Source: Tagaea sp. CACIAM 22H2
GTDB lineage: Bacteria; Pseudomonadota; Alphaproteobacteria; CACIAM-22H2
NCBI GenBank assembly: GCA_014444615.1
Contig: PVXE01000003.1
Location: 1 to 64,000 of the forward strand
Reading direction: 5' to 3'
DNA length: 64,000 bases
Under the pieces are notes generated by a model that was given only the letters and a program-made list of their open reading frames with translations, had not been told where the DNA came from and made no database searches. Numbering within the stretch: the first letter of the stretch is position 1; every line of letters starts with the position of its first letter. Both the position numbers and the translations under genes were made by a program. Below are positions 17,151-25,465 of the stretch, one piece after another.

Positions 17151-18158
17151 TCAGGACGCGGCGCGGAAGGCGTTGACGAGCGCTTGGCCGTCGGCGCCCG
17201 CGCGCTCCAGCCAGCCCTTCGATAGATCTTCGCCCCAGCGCTTGAAGCCGTCGCGCAGCGCGGGCGACGGTTCCGAGACCGTCATACCGTTCTTGGCGAA
17301 AGCTTCCAGGAAGGTGCGATCGAGGCGCTGGGATTCCGCCCAGCCGCGCGCTTCGGCGACCTTGCCCGCTTGGGTGACGGCGGCCTGCACGCTGGCGGGC
17401 AACGTGCCCCAGGCGCGGGCGTTGACCATCGTCATGTTCTTCGGCAACCAGGCTTGGACGTCGTAATAGAACTTGATGTGCTCCCAGATCTTCGAATCGA
17501 AGCCCGTGGCACCCGACGAGATCATCGAGTTCACGCGGCCCGAGGCGAGCGCTTGGACGAGCTCCGCCGCCTGCACCGTCGTGACGCGCATACCGGCGAG
17601 TTCGGCGAAGCGGCCGGCCGAAGCGCCGTAGGAGCGGAACGACAGGCCCTTGAGATCGTCCGGCACGTTGAGCGCCTTGGGGCTGTAGAAGCCCTGCGGC
17701 GGCCACGGCACCGAGAAGAGATGGCGCACGCCGCGCGCGGCCAAGCGCTTCTCGATATAGGGCAGCTGCAGATCGGCGAGGCGGCGCGCCGCCTGGAACG
17801 ACGTGGCGAGGAACGGCACGTTGTCGGCGCCGAACATCGCGTCGTCGTTTTCCATGACGACCATCAGCAATTCGCCCATCTGCGCCTGGCCCGTTTGAAC
17901 CGCGCGCATGATTTCCGGCACCTTGAACAGCGAGGCGCCGGGATGGACGGTGATTTCCAGCTGGCCGCCGGTCGCATCCTTCACGTCCTTGGCGAATTGG
18001 ATGAGGTTGGCGGAGTGGAAGTTGGTCGCCGGATAGCCCGCGGGCAAATCCCATTTCCAGCGCGCTTGGGCGCTAGCGATCATCGGCATGCCGAGCACCG
18101 GAACGGCGGCGGCCGTGCCGGCGAGGAAATGGCGGCGCGAAACGGTTGTCTTCTTCAT
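17151..18158 (-). CDS. dctP: TRAP transporter substrate-binding protein (DctP family)
   Basis: A 335-residue exported binding protein. Its twin-arginine signal TVSRRHFLAGTAAAVPVLG ends near ASA-Q. The mature part shows PATNFHSANLIQFAKDVKDATGGQLEI, VQTGQAQMGELL, and the conserved arginine region LKGLSFRSYGASAGRFAELAG that usually binds the carboxylate of the ligand. ATG at 18158 has an AAGGAG ribosome site; an upstream in-frame ATG would add an unlikely 28 residues. It heads the permease genes dctQ and dctM and follows the CoA-transferase gene after 144 bases that include a perfect palindrome, a likely promoter or operator. Confidence 0.9.
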   Translation of the reverse strand: MKKTTVSRRHFLAGTAAAVPVLGMPMIASAQARWKWDLPAGYPATNFHSANLIQFAKDVKDATGGQLEITVHPGASLFKVPEIMRAVQTGQAQMGELLMVVMENDDAMFGADNVPFLATSFQAARRLADLQLPYIEKRLAARGVRHLFSVPWPPQGFYSPKALNVPDDLKGLSFRSYGASAGRFAELAGMRVTTVQAAELVQALASGRVNSMISSGATGFDSKIWEHIKFYYDVQAWLPKNMTMVNARAWGTLPASVQAAVTQAGKVAEARGWAESQRLDRTFLEAFAKNGMTVSEPSPALRDGFKRWGEDLSKGWLERAGADGQALVNAFRAAS

Positions 18159-18289
18159 CTTTTTACGACTCCTTGCGATTCCGGTGCCGTCGATCATGGA
18201 TGCGGTCGGTCCGCGACCATGCAGCCGGCATGCCGGTTCCAATGACGAAAAGCCTAGTCCCTGATTTGTTACGAGGGAAGCTAGGATAA

Positions 18290-18308
18290 CGTTGACGAAT
18301 CGTCAACG
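18290..18308. promoter_or_regulatory. Perfect palindrome, possible operator of the TRAP genes
   Basis: CGTTGACGA and TCGTCAACG form a perfect 9-bp inverted repeat around one central base. It overlaps the last codons of the CoA-transferase gene and lies about 130 bases upstream of dctP. There is no T-run, so it is not a simple terminator. The size and symmetry suit a dimeric regulator; which one is unknown. It differs from the palindrome before the IclR gene. Confidence 0.4.
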
Positions 18309-19514
18309 ATTATTCGACGTTTCGGTTTTGACGACACCGGACGCGATCAGGCGCTCGATCTCGGCGGGGACGATTCCCATCTCGCGCAGGATCGCGCCGC
18401 CATCCGCACCGATCCCCGGCAAATCTCGACGGATCGGCAGGCGTTCGCCGTCGAAGCTGATCGGCAAGGCGGGGATGCGCACCTTTTTGCCGTCGGGATT
18501 GGTGACTTCGGCGAGGCCGCCGCTGGCGATCAGATGCGGATCGTCCAGCAGATCGACCGGCTTACCGATGGGCGCATAGGGAATGCCGAGTTTCTCGGCC
18601 TTGGCCAACAACTCGGCCTTCGTGCATTTCTTCGCCGCCGCTTGGATCACCGGCAGCATCGTGTCGCGCGCGGCACAGCGCTGGTTGTTGGTGGCGAGGG
18701 CCGGGTCGGCCTTCAATTCGGCGAGGCCGAATTCGTCGCAGAACGGCCCCCATTGCGTGTCGGAGACGACGGCGAGGAACAATTGATCGCCGTCGGCCGT
18801 GTCGAACACGTCGTAGACGCCCCAGGCCGCGCGGCGCACCGCCATCGGCGGCGGGGCGACACCGGTCACGCAATATTGCGCGACATGCTGGGCCATCAGA
18901 AAGGCGCAATTCTCGAACAATGCCGACTTCACGTAACGGCCCTTGCCGGTCGTTTGGCGCTCATGGATCGCGGCCAGAATGCCGATCACGGCGAACATAC
19001 CGCCCATGATGTCGTTGACCGACGTACCGGCGCGCAAGGGGCGGCCAGCGGGCCCGGTCATATAGGCAAGCCCCGCCATCATCTGCACGACTTCGTCGAG
19101 CGCCGTGCGATGTTCGTAAGGCCCGTCGAGGAAGCCCTTCAGCGAGCAATAGACGAGCTTCGGGTTCGTTTTGGAAAGCTCGTCATAGCCGAGGCCGAGC
19201 TTGTCCATGGCACCGGGGCGGAAATTCTCGGTGACCACATCGGCGTCGGCGACCAGCTGGCGCACGATCGCGAGGCCTTCGGGCGATTTCATATCGATCG
19301 CCAGCGAACGCTTGTTGCGATTGAACGTCGCGAAGAACCCGGCCCCCGACGCACCCAGGCGGCGCGTATTGTCACCGGCCGGCACAGGTTCGACTTTGAT
19401 GACGTCGGCGCCGAGATCGGCGAGCACCAAGCCGCAGCTCGGCCCCATCACCATATGGACGAATTCGACGACTTTGAGGCCGGCGAGCGGCTGCGGCCCT
19501 TGCACATTCGACAT
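18303..19514 (-). CDS. Family III CoA-transferase (CaiB/BaiF)
   Basis: A 403-residue enzyme. Family III transferases move CoA from a donor thioester to an organic acid through an aspartyl-CoA intermediate. The start PLAGLKVVEFVHMVMGPSCG and LADLGADVIKVEPVPAGDNTR are typical, as are FNRNKRSLAIDMKSPEG, NFRPGAMDKLGLGYDEL and the catalytic aspartate region AGTSVNDIMGG. ATG at 19514 is five bases after the HMG-CoA lyase stop, so the two form one unit. Together with the TRAP importer they could activate and cleave an imported branched dicarboxylate such as 3-hydroxy-3-methylglutarate (inference). The 3' end carries a palindrome. Confidence 0.9.
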   Translation of the reverse strand: MSNVQGPQPLAGLKVVEFVHMVMGPSCGLVLADLGADVIKVEPVPAGDNTRRLGASGAGFFATFNRNKRSLAIDMKSPEGLAIVRQLVADADVVTENFRPGAMDKLGLGYDELSKTNPKLVYCSLKGFLDGPYEHRTALDEVVQMMAGLAYMTGPAGRPLRAGTSVNDIMGGMFAVIGILAAIHERQTTGKGRYVKSALFENCAFLMAQHVAQYCVTGVAPPPMAVRRAAWGVYDVFDTADGDQLFLAVVSDTQWGPFCDEFGLAELKADPALATNNQRCAARDTMLPVIQAAAKKCTKAELLAKAEKLGIPYAPIGKPVDLLDDPHLIASGGLAEVTNPDGKKVRIPALPISFDGERLPIRRDLPGIGADGGAILREMGIVPAEIERLIASGVVKTETSNNR

Positions 19515-19519
19515 GATGG

Positions 19520-20446
19520 TTACGCCGCTTCCTTGAAACCCTTGGGCAGACCCGCTTTGGCGAGATGGCCGTGGAATTCGGCCCCCGGCAAGGCTTCTTC
19601 GAGGATGCGGCGCGCTTCGATCAGCTTGTCGAAATCGACGCCGGTCGAATAGCCCATCGCTTCGAGCATGAAGACAAGATCTTCGGTGATGACGTTGCCC
19701 GAGGCGCCCGGCGCATAGGGGCAGCCGCCCAAGCCCGCCATCGACGAGTCGAGTGCGGTCACGCCCGCTTCGAGCGCCGCCATGCAATTCGCGAGGCCCA
19801 AGCCCCGCGTATTGTGGAAATGGGCCGCGTCGAGTTTCGGCCCGGCGATCTTGCGCGCCTCGACGAACATCTCGCGGACTTGCTTGGGGTTGGCGTAGCC
19901 GACCGTATCGGCGATCGAGATCGTGTCCGCGCCCGTCGCGGCGATGCGTTCGACCAAGCGCAGCACGTCCGCTTGCGGCACTTCGCCTTGCAGCGTGCAG
20001 CCGAAAGCGGTCGAAATGCCGCCATTCACTTCCATCTTGCGGCCCGCGGGCAACGAATCGCGCAAGGCGACGATGCGCTTCAGCTCGTCGACCTGTTCGT
20101 CGACGGTCTTGCGGACATTCGATTTGGAATGCGCTTCGCTGGCCGAAATCGGCAGCGAGATTTTATGCACGCCCGTCTCGGCGGCGCGTTCCGCACCCTT
20201 CAAATTGGGCACCAGCGCCACGACCTGGATATTCGGGATCGTCATCGCGAATGTCGCGATCTCGGCCGCGTCGGCGAATTGCGGGATCAGCTTCGGGTTG
20301 ACGAAGGAACACACTTCGATCTCGCGCAAACCGGCGGCGGCCAACGCCGCGATCCAACGCTTCTTGGCGTCGGTCGGCATGAAGATCTTGGTGTTCTGCA
20401 ATCCGTCGCGCGGACCCACCTCGCTGATGGTGATGTTCTTCGTCAT
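19520..20446 (-). CDS. mvaB: Hydroxymethylglutaryl-CoA lyase
   Basis: A 308-residue TIM-barrel enzyme that cleaves 3-hydroxy-3-methylglutaryl-CoA into acetyl-CoA and acetoacetate. The key residues are visible: EVGPRDGLQN (9-18), the metal-binding histidines in AHFHNTRG (H209, H211), and the flexible GLGGCPYAPGASGN loop with its cysteine (C242). These set it apart from isopropylmalate-type relatives. The usual leucine degradation genes (isovaleryl-CoA dehydrogenase, methylcrotonyl-CoA carboxylase) are absent. Instead it is followed by a CoA-transferase and a TRAP importer and preceded by an IclR regulator. A related lyase, for example for citramalyl-CoA, is the main alternative. Confidence 0.9.
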   Translation of the reverse strand: MTKNITISEVGPRDGLQNTKIFMPTDAKKRWIAALAAAGLREIEVCSFVNPKLIPQFADAAEIATFAMTIPNIQVVALVPNLKGAERAAETGVHKISLPISASEAHSKSNVRKTVDEQVDELKRIVALRDSLPAGRKMEVNGGISTAFGCTLQGEVPQADVLRLVERIAATGADTISIADTVGYANPKQVREMFVEARKIAGPKLDAAHFHNTRGLGLANCMAALEAGVTALDSSMAGLGGCPYAPGASGNVITEDLVFMLEAMGYSTGVDFDKLIEARRILEEALPGAEFHGHLAKAGLPKGFKEAA

Positions 20447-20498
20447 GACGTTTCCCCGATATTTTTTTATTCGGTCAGGCGCGCTTGCGACGGCGCCG

Positions 20499-21254
20499 TC
20501 AACTCGGCGCCGTCCCGCCCAGCTGGCGCGAAAGCTCCGCGCCCGCGCGCTTCAGCGTGGCGGCCAGCATATCGATCGCATGGGCGGCGAAACGCTGCGT
20601 GGGGCCGGACAGCCCGATCGCGGCGACGACGCGCCCGTCGGCGCCGTAGACCGGCACGGCGATCGCCGCACTTTCCGGCGTCACTTCGCCGAGCGACGTG
20701 ATGTAGCCGTCGGCGCGCAGCTTGTCGTAATCGGGGCCTTGGCCTTCGGCGGCGAGCAGCGCCTTGCCGGTGGCGCCTTTGCCGAGCGGGCGGCGGTCGC
20801 CTTCGCGCACGATCGAGCGCACGACATGGTTCGATTCGACGCGATGCAGGCAAACGCGCACGTCCTTCTCGCGCACATAGAGCGACGCGGTCTCGCCGGT
20901 CTCCTCGGCCAGGTTGCGCAGGACGGGCAAAGCCACGTCGCCGAGCTTGAACGCGGCTTGATAAAGATGACCCGCCTTCAACGCCGCCGGCCCGATGCGG
21001 AACGCGCCGTCGGAATCGCGGGTCAGGAACCCGGCGCGGTCGAGCGACACGGACAGGCGCAGAATGGTGCTCTTGTAGAGGCCGGTGCGCTTGGCAAGTT
21101 CCGCCAGCGTCAGGCGCGGGTTGCGCTCGTCGAACGCGGCAACGATGGCGAGTGCGCGGCCGACGGCGGCGACGCCTTCTTTGTCGCGGTTGGGTTTGGG
21201 GGCGATGGCGGCAGCAGGGGGCGGTACGTCGATATAGGACATCGGAACGATCAT
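20499..21254 (-). CDS. IclR-family transcriptional regulator
   Basis: A 251-residue regulator. The N-terminal winged helix is at about 27-90 (VGRALAIVAAFDERNPRLTLAELAKRTGLYKSTILR is the HTH core), and the C-terminal effector domain ends in AIGLSGPTQRF. It is the first gene of the minus-strand unit leading to HMG-CoA lyase, CoA-transferase and the TRAP importer, so it probably senses their substrate or an intermediate. ATG at 21254 has a CAGGT ribosome site. A near-perfect palindrome just upstream (21264-21278) is a likely site for autoregulation. Confidence 0.9.
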   Translation of the reverse strand: MIVPMSYIDVPPPAAAIAPKPNRDKEGVAAVGRALAIVAAFDERNPRLTLAELAKRTGLYKSTILRLSVSLDRAGFLTRDSDGAFRIGPAALKAGHLYQAAFKLGDVALPVLRNLAEETGETASLYVREKDVRVCLHRVESNHVVRSIVREGDRRPLGKGATGKALLAAEGQGPDYDKLRADGYITSLGEVTPESAAIAVPVYGADGRVVAAIGLSGPTQRFAAHAIDMLAATLKRAGAELSRQLGGTAPS

Positions 21255-21263
21255 TCTACCTGT

Positions 21264-21278
21264 CAGAACAGCGTTCTG
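21264..21278. promoter_or_regulatory. Candidate IclR operator
   Basis: CAGAACAGCGTTCTG is a palindrome with perfect 6-bp arms (CAGAAC/GTTCTG) and a 3-bp centre. It lies 10-24 bases upstream of the IclR-family start codon. IclR proteins bind short palindromes of this size near their own promoters. The link to this regulator is inferred from position. Confidence 0.5.
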
Positions 21279-21386
21279 TTACGCGGAGGGGTTATCTCCA
21301 GCATCATCCTGTATGCAGTCCCGAGTCAACAACCGCATACCGCGTCCGCGAAGATTTTTTTTGCGCCTGCGAAGGCGGCCACCTCG

Positions 21387-21983
21387 CTACGGCGCCGTCA
21401 AATCCTTGGTCCAAAAGGCCATCGGCTTTGCGGTCGGCGCCGGATCGCCGAGATCGCGCCATTCGAACGATGCGGTCAGATCGGGGCGCGGCGTGAACCC
21501 GCGCTTGGTCCAGAACGCGTCGAGCGGCACGTAGTCGGCGGGCCTTGCGGGATGATCCGGGGCCCTCACGACGCCGCAGAACGTGGCGAGCTTGAAGCCG
21601 AGTTCGCGCGCGCGCTTCTCGCGTTCGACGAAGAAGCGCACCCCCGCCCCCTGCCCGCGATATTCGGCGAGCAACACGGACTCACCGTAATAGTAGATAT
21701 CCGCCGGATCGAATCCCGCTTCGACGAAGGGCTTGCGCAACTCGGCTTCGCTGTCGTTCATCGGCAAGGCGGTGGACGCCCCGACGATCGCGTCGCCGTC
21801 CTTGGCTATCACGATCGTGGCGCGCGGCAGCTTGACGTATTTGGCGAGGTATTTGCGCTCGTAGTCGAGCGAGCCTTCGTAGAGATAGGGCCAGTCGCGG
21901 AACACGGTCACGCGCAAACGTGCCAGATCGGGCACGACGCTTTCGACCGAAGCCCCGGACAGGACTTGGAAGGCGAGGCTCAT
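21387..21983 (-). CDS. GNAT-family N-acetyltransferase
   Basis: A 198-residue acetyltransferase. The acetyl-CoA pyrophosphate loop is EYRGQGAG, followed by the helix VRFFVEREKRARELGFKLATFCGV; the N-terminal beta-alpha part has ARLRVTVFRDWPYLYEG. ATG at 21983 overlaps the stop of the NTF2-like gene (ATGA), so I prefer it to the ATG six codons upstream. It is the third gene of the rfbF operon. Acetylating an amino sugar made by the divergent aminotransferase (23284) is a reasonable idea but not shown; many GNATs act on other substrates. Confidence 0.82.
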   Translation of the reverse strand: MSLAFQVLSGASVESVVPDLARLRVTVFRDWPYLYEGSLDYERKYLAKYVKLPRATIVIAKDGDAIVGASTALPMNDSEAELRKPFVEAGFDPADIYYYGESVLLAEYRGQGAGVRFFVEREKRARELGFKLATFCGVVRAPDHPARPADYVPLDAFWTKRGFTPRPDLTASFEWRDLGDPAPTAKPMAFWTKDLTAP

Positions 21984-22405
21984 TTGACCTGCGCCAGCCA
22001 ATCCTTGAGATTGTAGTGGTTCGACACGCGCGCGATTTTGCCGCCCTTCACGTCGAAGAAAGCGCCCACGCGCAGCGTGTAACGCTGGCCCTTGGCCGGC
22101 GGAAAATTGCCGTCGGTCGCGAGATACTCGCCGTCGAGCTCGAATTCCGCGGCGGCGCGCGCACCGCCGGCGGCGACCATGACGACTAGCTCGCGCACGT
22201 TTTCGCGATAGCGCGCATCCATATGCGCCAGGAACGCCTTGAATGCGTCGCGCCCGATTTCGCGCCCGCCCTGGCTGATATCGTGGGCGACGTCGTCGGT
22301 CAGCAGCGCCAGCATGCCGCTCCAGTCGCGGGCGTTGAAGGCGGCGTAATAATCGCGGATCAGTTTCTCGGTCGTTTGTTCGCCCATCGTATTTTCAATC
22401 GTCAT
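21980..22405 (-). CDS. NTF2-like / SnoaL-type protein
   Basis: A 141-residue protein of the nuclear transport factor 2 fold. LIRDYYAAFNARDWSGMLALLTDDVAHDISQGG and the later GEYLATDGNFPPAKGQRYTLRVGAFFDVKGGKIARVSNHYN are the typical start and core of SnoaL or ketosteroid isomerase-like domains. These bind small ligands and sometimes isomerise them. Both ends overlap the neighbours (ATGA with rfbF and ATGA with the GNAT), so it belongs firmly to the sugar-nucleotide operon. No catalytic assignment is possible. Confidence 0.82.
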   Translation of the reverse strand: MTIENTMGEQTTEKLIRDYYAAFNARDWSGMLALLTDDVAHDISQGGREIGRDAFKAFLAHMDARYRENVRELVVMVAAGGARAAAEFELDGEYLATDGNFPPAKGQRYTLRVGAFFDVKGGKIARVSNHYNLKDWLAQVK

Positions 22406-23187
22406 GCCCACGGCGCCTTCCCGGATGCCCACATTTCGTTGAGAAGAGTCATGTCGCGATACGTGTCCATGCATTGCCAGAACCCGCCATGGCGATGCAC
22501 GGCAAGCTGATTGCCGGCCGCGAGCTTCGGCAAGACATCGACTTCCAAGCTGCGCGCGCCGTCTTCCGGCGATATGGAATCGAGCGCCGATTTGCGCAAG
22601 ACCAAAAACCCGCCATTGATCCAGCCTTCGGCGATTTGCGGCTTTTCGCGGAAAGTGCGCACCTCGTGGCCTTCGATATCGATCTCGCCGAACCTGGATG
22701 GCGGGTGCACGGCCGTGACGGTGCCGAGCTTGCCGCTGCGTTGATGCGTGTCGAGCAAGGCCGCGATGTCGATATCGGCGACACCGTCGCCATAGGTCGC
22801 GAAGAACGTGTCGCCGCGCACGTGTTTCAACGCCCGCGCGATCCGGCTGCCGGTCAGCGCGTCGGCCCCCGTCTCGACCAGCGTGACGGTGAAATCGAGC
22901 GGGGCCACGTCGCCCAGCACGCGCACGGCGCTGGTGGAAAGGTCGATCTCGAGATCGGCGTTGTGCAGCCGGTAATTCACGAAGTAATCGCGGATCACGT
23001 TGCCCTTGTAGCCCAGACACACGATGAACCGCTTCACCCCGAAGCGGCGATAGATCCGCATGATGTGCACAAGGATCGGCAACCCGCCGACTTCGATCAT
23101 CGGCTTGGGGCGGATATCGGTTTCCTCGCGCAGCCGCGTGCCCATCCCGCCCGCGAGGATGACGGCTTCCATATCGGCGATGGCCAT
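22402..23187 (-). CDS. rfbF: Glucose-1-phosphate cytidylyltransferase
   Basis: RfbF makes CDP-glucose from glucose 1-phosphate and CTP, the first step to CDP-linked deoxy sugars such as abequose, tyvelose and yersiniose. The 261-residue product has the nucleotide-binding VILAGGMGTRLREETDIRPKPMIEVGG, then GDGVADIDIAALL, PPSRFGEIDI and the C-terminal GFWQCMDTYRDMTLLNEMW typical of the enzyme. CDP-glucose 4,6-dehydratase (RfbG), the usual partner, is not in this window. The gene leads an operon with the NTF2-like and GNAT genes and is divergent from a sugar aminotransferase. Confidence 0.92.
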   Translation of the reverse strand: MAIADMEAVILAGGMGTRLREETDIRPKPMIEVGGLPILVHIMRIYRRFGVKRFIVCLGYKGNVIRDYFVNYRLHNADLEIDLSTSAVRVLGDVAPLDFTVTLVETGADALTGSRIARALKHVRGDTFFATYGDGVADIDIAALLDTHQRSGKLGTVTAVHPPSRFGEIDIEGHEVRTFREKPQIAEGWINGGFLVLRKSALDSISPEDGARSLEVDVLPKLAAGNQLAVHRHGGFWQCMDTYRDMTLLNEMWASGKAPWA

Positions 23188-23283
23188 TTTTCGCGTCTCC
23201 CGAATCGAACCGTCGAGATTCTAGCCTCTGTTGACTTCCGCGCCCATCCTGCCGACAAGAAGCGGTCATTTCCGGAGTGCGCC

Positions 23284-24411
23284 ATGCAGTTCTACCGTCA
23301 CGGCCTGTCCTCGGCCGACGCCAAGGGGATCGCGGAGGTTCTCGATACGCCGTTCCTGACCTCGGGCGCGGTGGGCAAGAAGGTCGAAGCGCAGCTTTGC
23401 GAGTTCTTCGGCCAGACCCATGCGCTGCTGGTCAATTCCTGGACCAACGGGGCGCTCGCCGCCATCCTTGCCATGGATATCGGCCCGGGCGACGAGGTGA
23501 TCGTCCCCGCCCAGACCTTCATCGCAACGGCGAATATGGTCGAGCTGGTCGGCGCCAAGCCCATCTTCGTCGACGTCGATCCCGAAACGCTGCTGATGAC
23601 GCCCGAGCTGACCGCGAAGGCCGTCACCAAGAACACCAAGCTGGTCATTCCCGTCCATATGTACGGGCAGATGTGCGACATGAAGGGCTTGCGCGCAGCA
23701 CTGCCCAAATCGGTGCGCATCCTCGAAGATTGCGCGCATTGCTTCGAGGGCACGCGCGACGGCGAGCCGCCGGGCAAGCATTCCGATCTCGCGATCTTCT
23801 CGTTCTATGCGACCAAGAACGTCACCTGCGGCGAGGGCGGGGCGATCGTCACCAGCGATGCCGATCTGTTCGGCAAATTGCAGCAGACGCGCCTGCACGG
23901 GATGAGCGCCATCGCCGCCGATCGTTTCAAATCGGGCCAGTACCGGCATTGGGACATGGCGCGCCTGGGCGTGAAGGCGAACCTGCCCGACCTGCTCGCA
24001 GCGCTGCTGCCCAACCAGATCGCGACGATCCGCGAACGCCTGCCTGCGCGCACGGCGTTGTCGGATCGCTACCGCGACGCTTTCGCCAATCTGCCCATTC
24101 GTCTGGCCAAGCTCGACAAGGGCAGCGTGTCGGCCGAGCATTTGTTCCCGATCCATGTGAAGCCCGCGCAACGCGACGCGGCGATCGCGGCGTTGAACGA
24201 GGCGGGCGTGCCGGTGACGGTGAATTATCGCTCGGTCCCGACGCTCACTTACTATCGCGAGAAATACGGCTTCACGCCCGCGTCCTTCCCCGTGTCCTAC
24301 GAATGGGGCGAAGGCGAAATCACGCTGCCGCTGTGGCCGGGCATGCCCGATGCCGATATCGAGCAGGTGATCGCGACGGTAAAGGACAAGGTCGTCCCGC
24401 TGGTGCGCTAA
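23284..24411 (+). CDS. DegT/DnrJ/EryC1-family sugar aminotransferase
   Basis: A 375-residue PLP enzyme of the sugar aminotransferase fold type I. The PLP lysine is K178 in FYATKNVTCGEGG, and the cofactor-ring aspartate is in ILEDCAH (near 149). QTFIATANMVELVGAKPIFVDVDPETLLM is typical of enzymes that aminate nucleotide-linked keto sugars. This one therefore keeps the lysine, in contrast to the His-type relative at 35264. It is divergent from the rfbF-GNAT operon, 97 bases apart, and may supply the amino sugar acetylated by that GNAT (inference). Its 3' end overlaps the aldo/keto reductase gene by 4 bases. Confidence 0.88.
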   Translation: MQFYRHGLSSADAKGIAEVLDTPFLTSGAVGKKVEAQLCEFFGQTHALLVNSWTNGALAAILAMDIGPGDEVIVPAQTFIATANMVELVGAKPIFVDVDPETLLMTPELTAKAVTKNTKLVIPVHMYGQMCDMKGLRAALPKSVRILEDCAHCFEGTRDGEPPGKHSDLAIFSFYATKNVTCGEGGAIVTSDADLFGKLQQTRLHGMSAIAADRFKSGQYRHWDMARLGVKANLPDLLAALLPNQIATIRERLPARTALSDRYRDAFANLPIRLAKLDKGSVSAEHLFPIHVKPAQRDAAIAALNEAGVPVTVNYRSVPTLTYYREKYGFTPASFPVSYEWGEGEITLPLWPGMPDADIEQVIATVKDKVVPLVR

Positions 24412-25376
24412 GCGAACGCGGACGCCTTGTAGTCGCGCGCGATCCGGTCGAGATCGGCGGCGGTGAGCGCGCCCGCTTCGCCGGCGGCGACGTTGAGGTC
24501 CGCTTCCTCGGGCCGCAACATGCCGGGGATCGTCGTGGCCACCTCGGGGCGGGACAGGCAAAAGCGCAACGCGATCTGCGCGAGGCTTTGTTTTTCGCGC
24601 GCGGCGATGTCGCCGATGAATTCGCGCGCCGCCTTGGCCCACAGCGCCAAGCGTTCCTTGGGCCATTGGCGGCGGTGATCGCCTTCGGGGAACACCGCGT
24701 CGGCCGACAAACTGCCGCTGAGGAAGCCGAAAGCCAGCGGCGTGCGCGCGATGACGCTCGCCCCGACTTTCGCCGCCGCGTCGAACAATCCGCAATCCGC
24801 CGCGCGGTGGTCGATGACGTTGTAATTCGCCTGCACCACCGGGGCGGCGAATTCCTCGATCCCCGCCTTGGCTTCGGCGGGCGATTTCATCGACAGACCC
24901 CAGGCGCGAATCGTGCCGGCACGGCGCAAATCCTCCAGCGCGCCCAGGATCTCCGGCCGTTCGCGCAGCAATTCCGGTGTGGCGTTATGGAGCTGCAACA
25001 GGTCGATCGCCGGCCGGCGCAGGCGCTTCAACGAAGCCGCCGCCGATTCTTTGATCGCTTCGGGCGAGAAATCCACCGGATCGGCGAAGCGGGTTTGCCC
25101 CGCCTTGGTACCGACCACGATGCGGTCGGCATCGGCTTTCGGCATTTCCGCCAGGGTTTCGCCGATCAATTCTTCCGAATGCCCGTCGCCATAGGCGGGT
25201 GCCGTGTCGACGAAATCGATCCCGCGTTCGAAGGCCCGGCGCAAGGCGGCCTTGGACACCGCGTCGTCGGTTTTGCCGTAGGACGCGCCGGGCACGAAGC
25301 CGCCGATCCCCCAGGCGCCGAAGCCGATAGGGGAGACGGACAGGCCGGTACGGCCAAGGGCGCGTTTTTGCATCAT
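24408..25376 (-). CDS. Aldo/keto reductase
   Basis: A TIM-barrel NAD(P)H-dependent reductase of about 322 residues. LGRTGLSVSPIGFGAWGIGG is the usual start, with the catalytic tetrad region FVDTAPAYGDGHSEELIGETL and then RPAIDLLQLHN. The cofactor-binding C-terminal part is ARTPLAFGFLSG...ATTIPGM. ATG at 25376 or 25373 is preferred to 25433. Its end overlaps the aminotransferase end and it is divergent from a nucleotide-sugar dehydratase, so reduction of a keto sugar or a related compound is possible. General detoxification is equally likely. Confidence 0.85.
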   Translation of the reverse strand: MMQKRALGRTGLSVSPIGFGAWGIGGFVPGASYGKTDDAVSKAALRRAFERGIDFVDTAPAYGDGHSEELIGETLAEMPKADADRIVVGTKAGQTRFADPVDFSPEAIKESAAASLKRLRRPAIDLLQLHNATPELLRERPEILGALEDLRRAGTIRAWGLSMKSPAEAKAGIEEFAAPVVQANYNVIDHRAADCGLFDAAAKVGASVIARTPLAFGFLSGSLSADAVFPEGDHRRQWPKERLALWAKAAREFIGDIAAREKQSLAQIALRFCLSRPEVATTIPGMLRPEEADLNVAAGEAGALTAADLDRIARDYKASAFA

Positions 25377-25465
25377 GGCGCCGACCCTAAAACGCCCGCC
25401 CGGAAAGGCCAAGTGCCGCAATTCCCTTGGCAAATCGGACGGGCTTGTTTACGCAAGAGCCCCAA

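Noticed and set aside
23266-24795. Minus-strand frame over the aminotransferase gene
   Set aside because: Antisense shadow of the well-supported PLP enzyme gene; no recognisable motifs.
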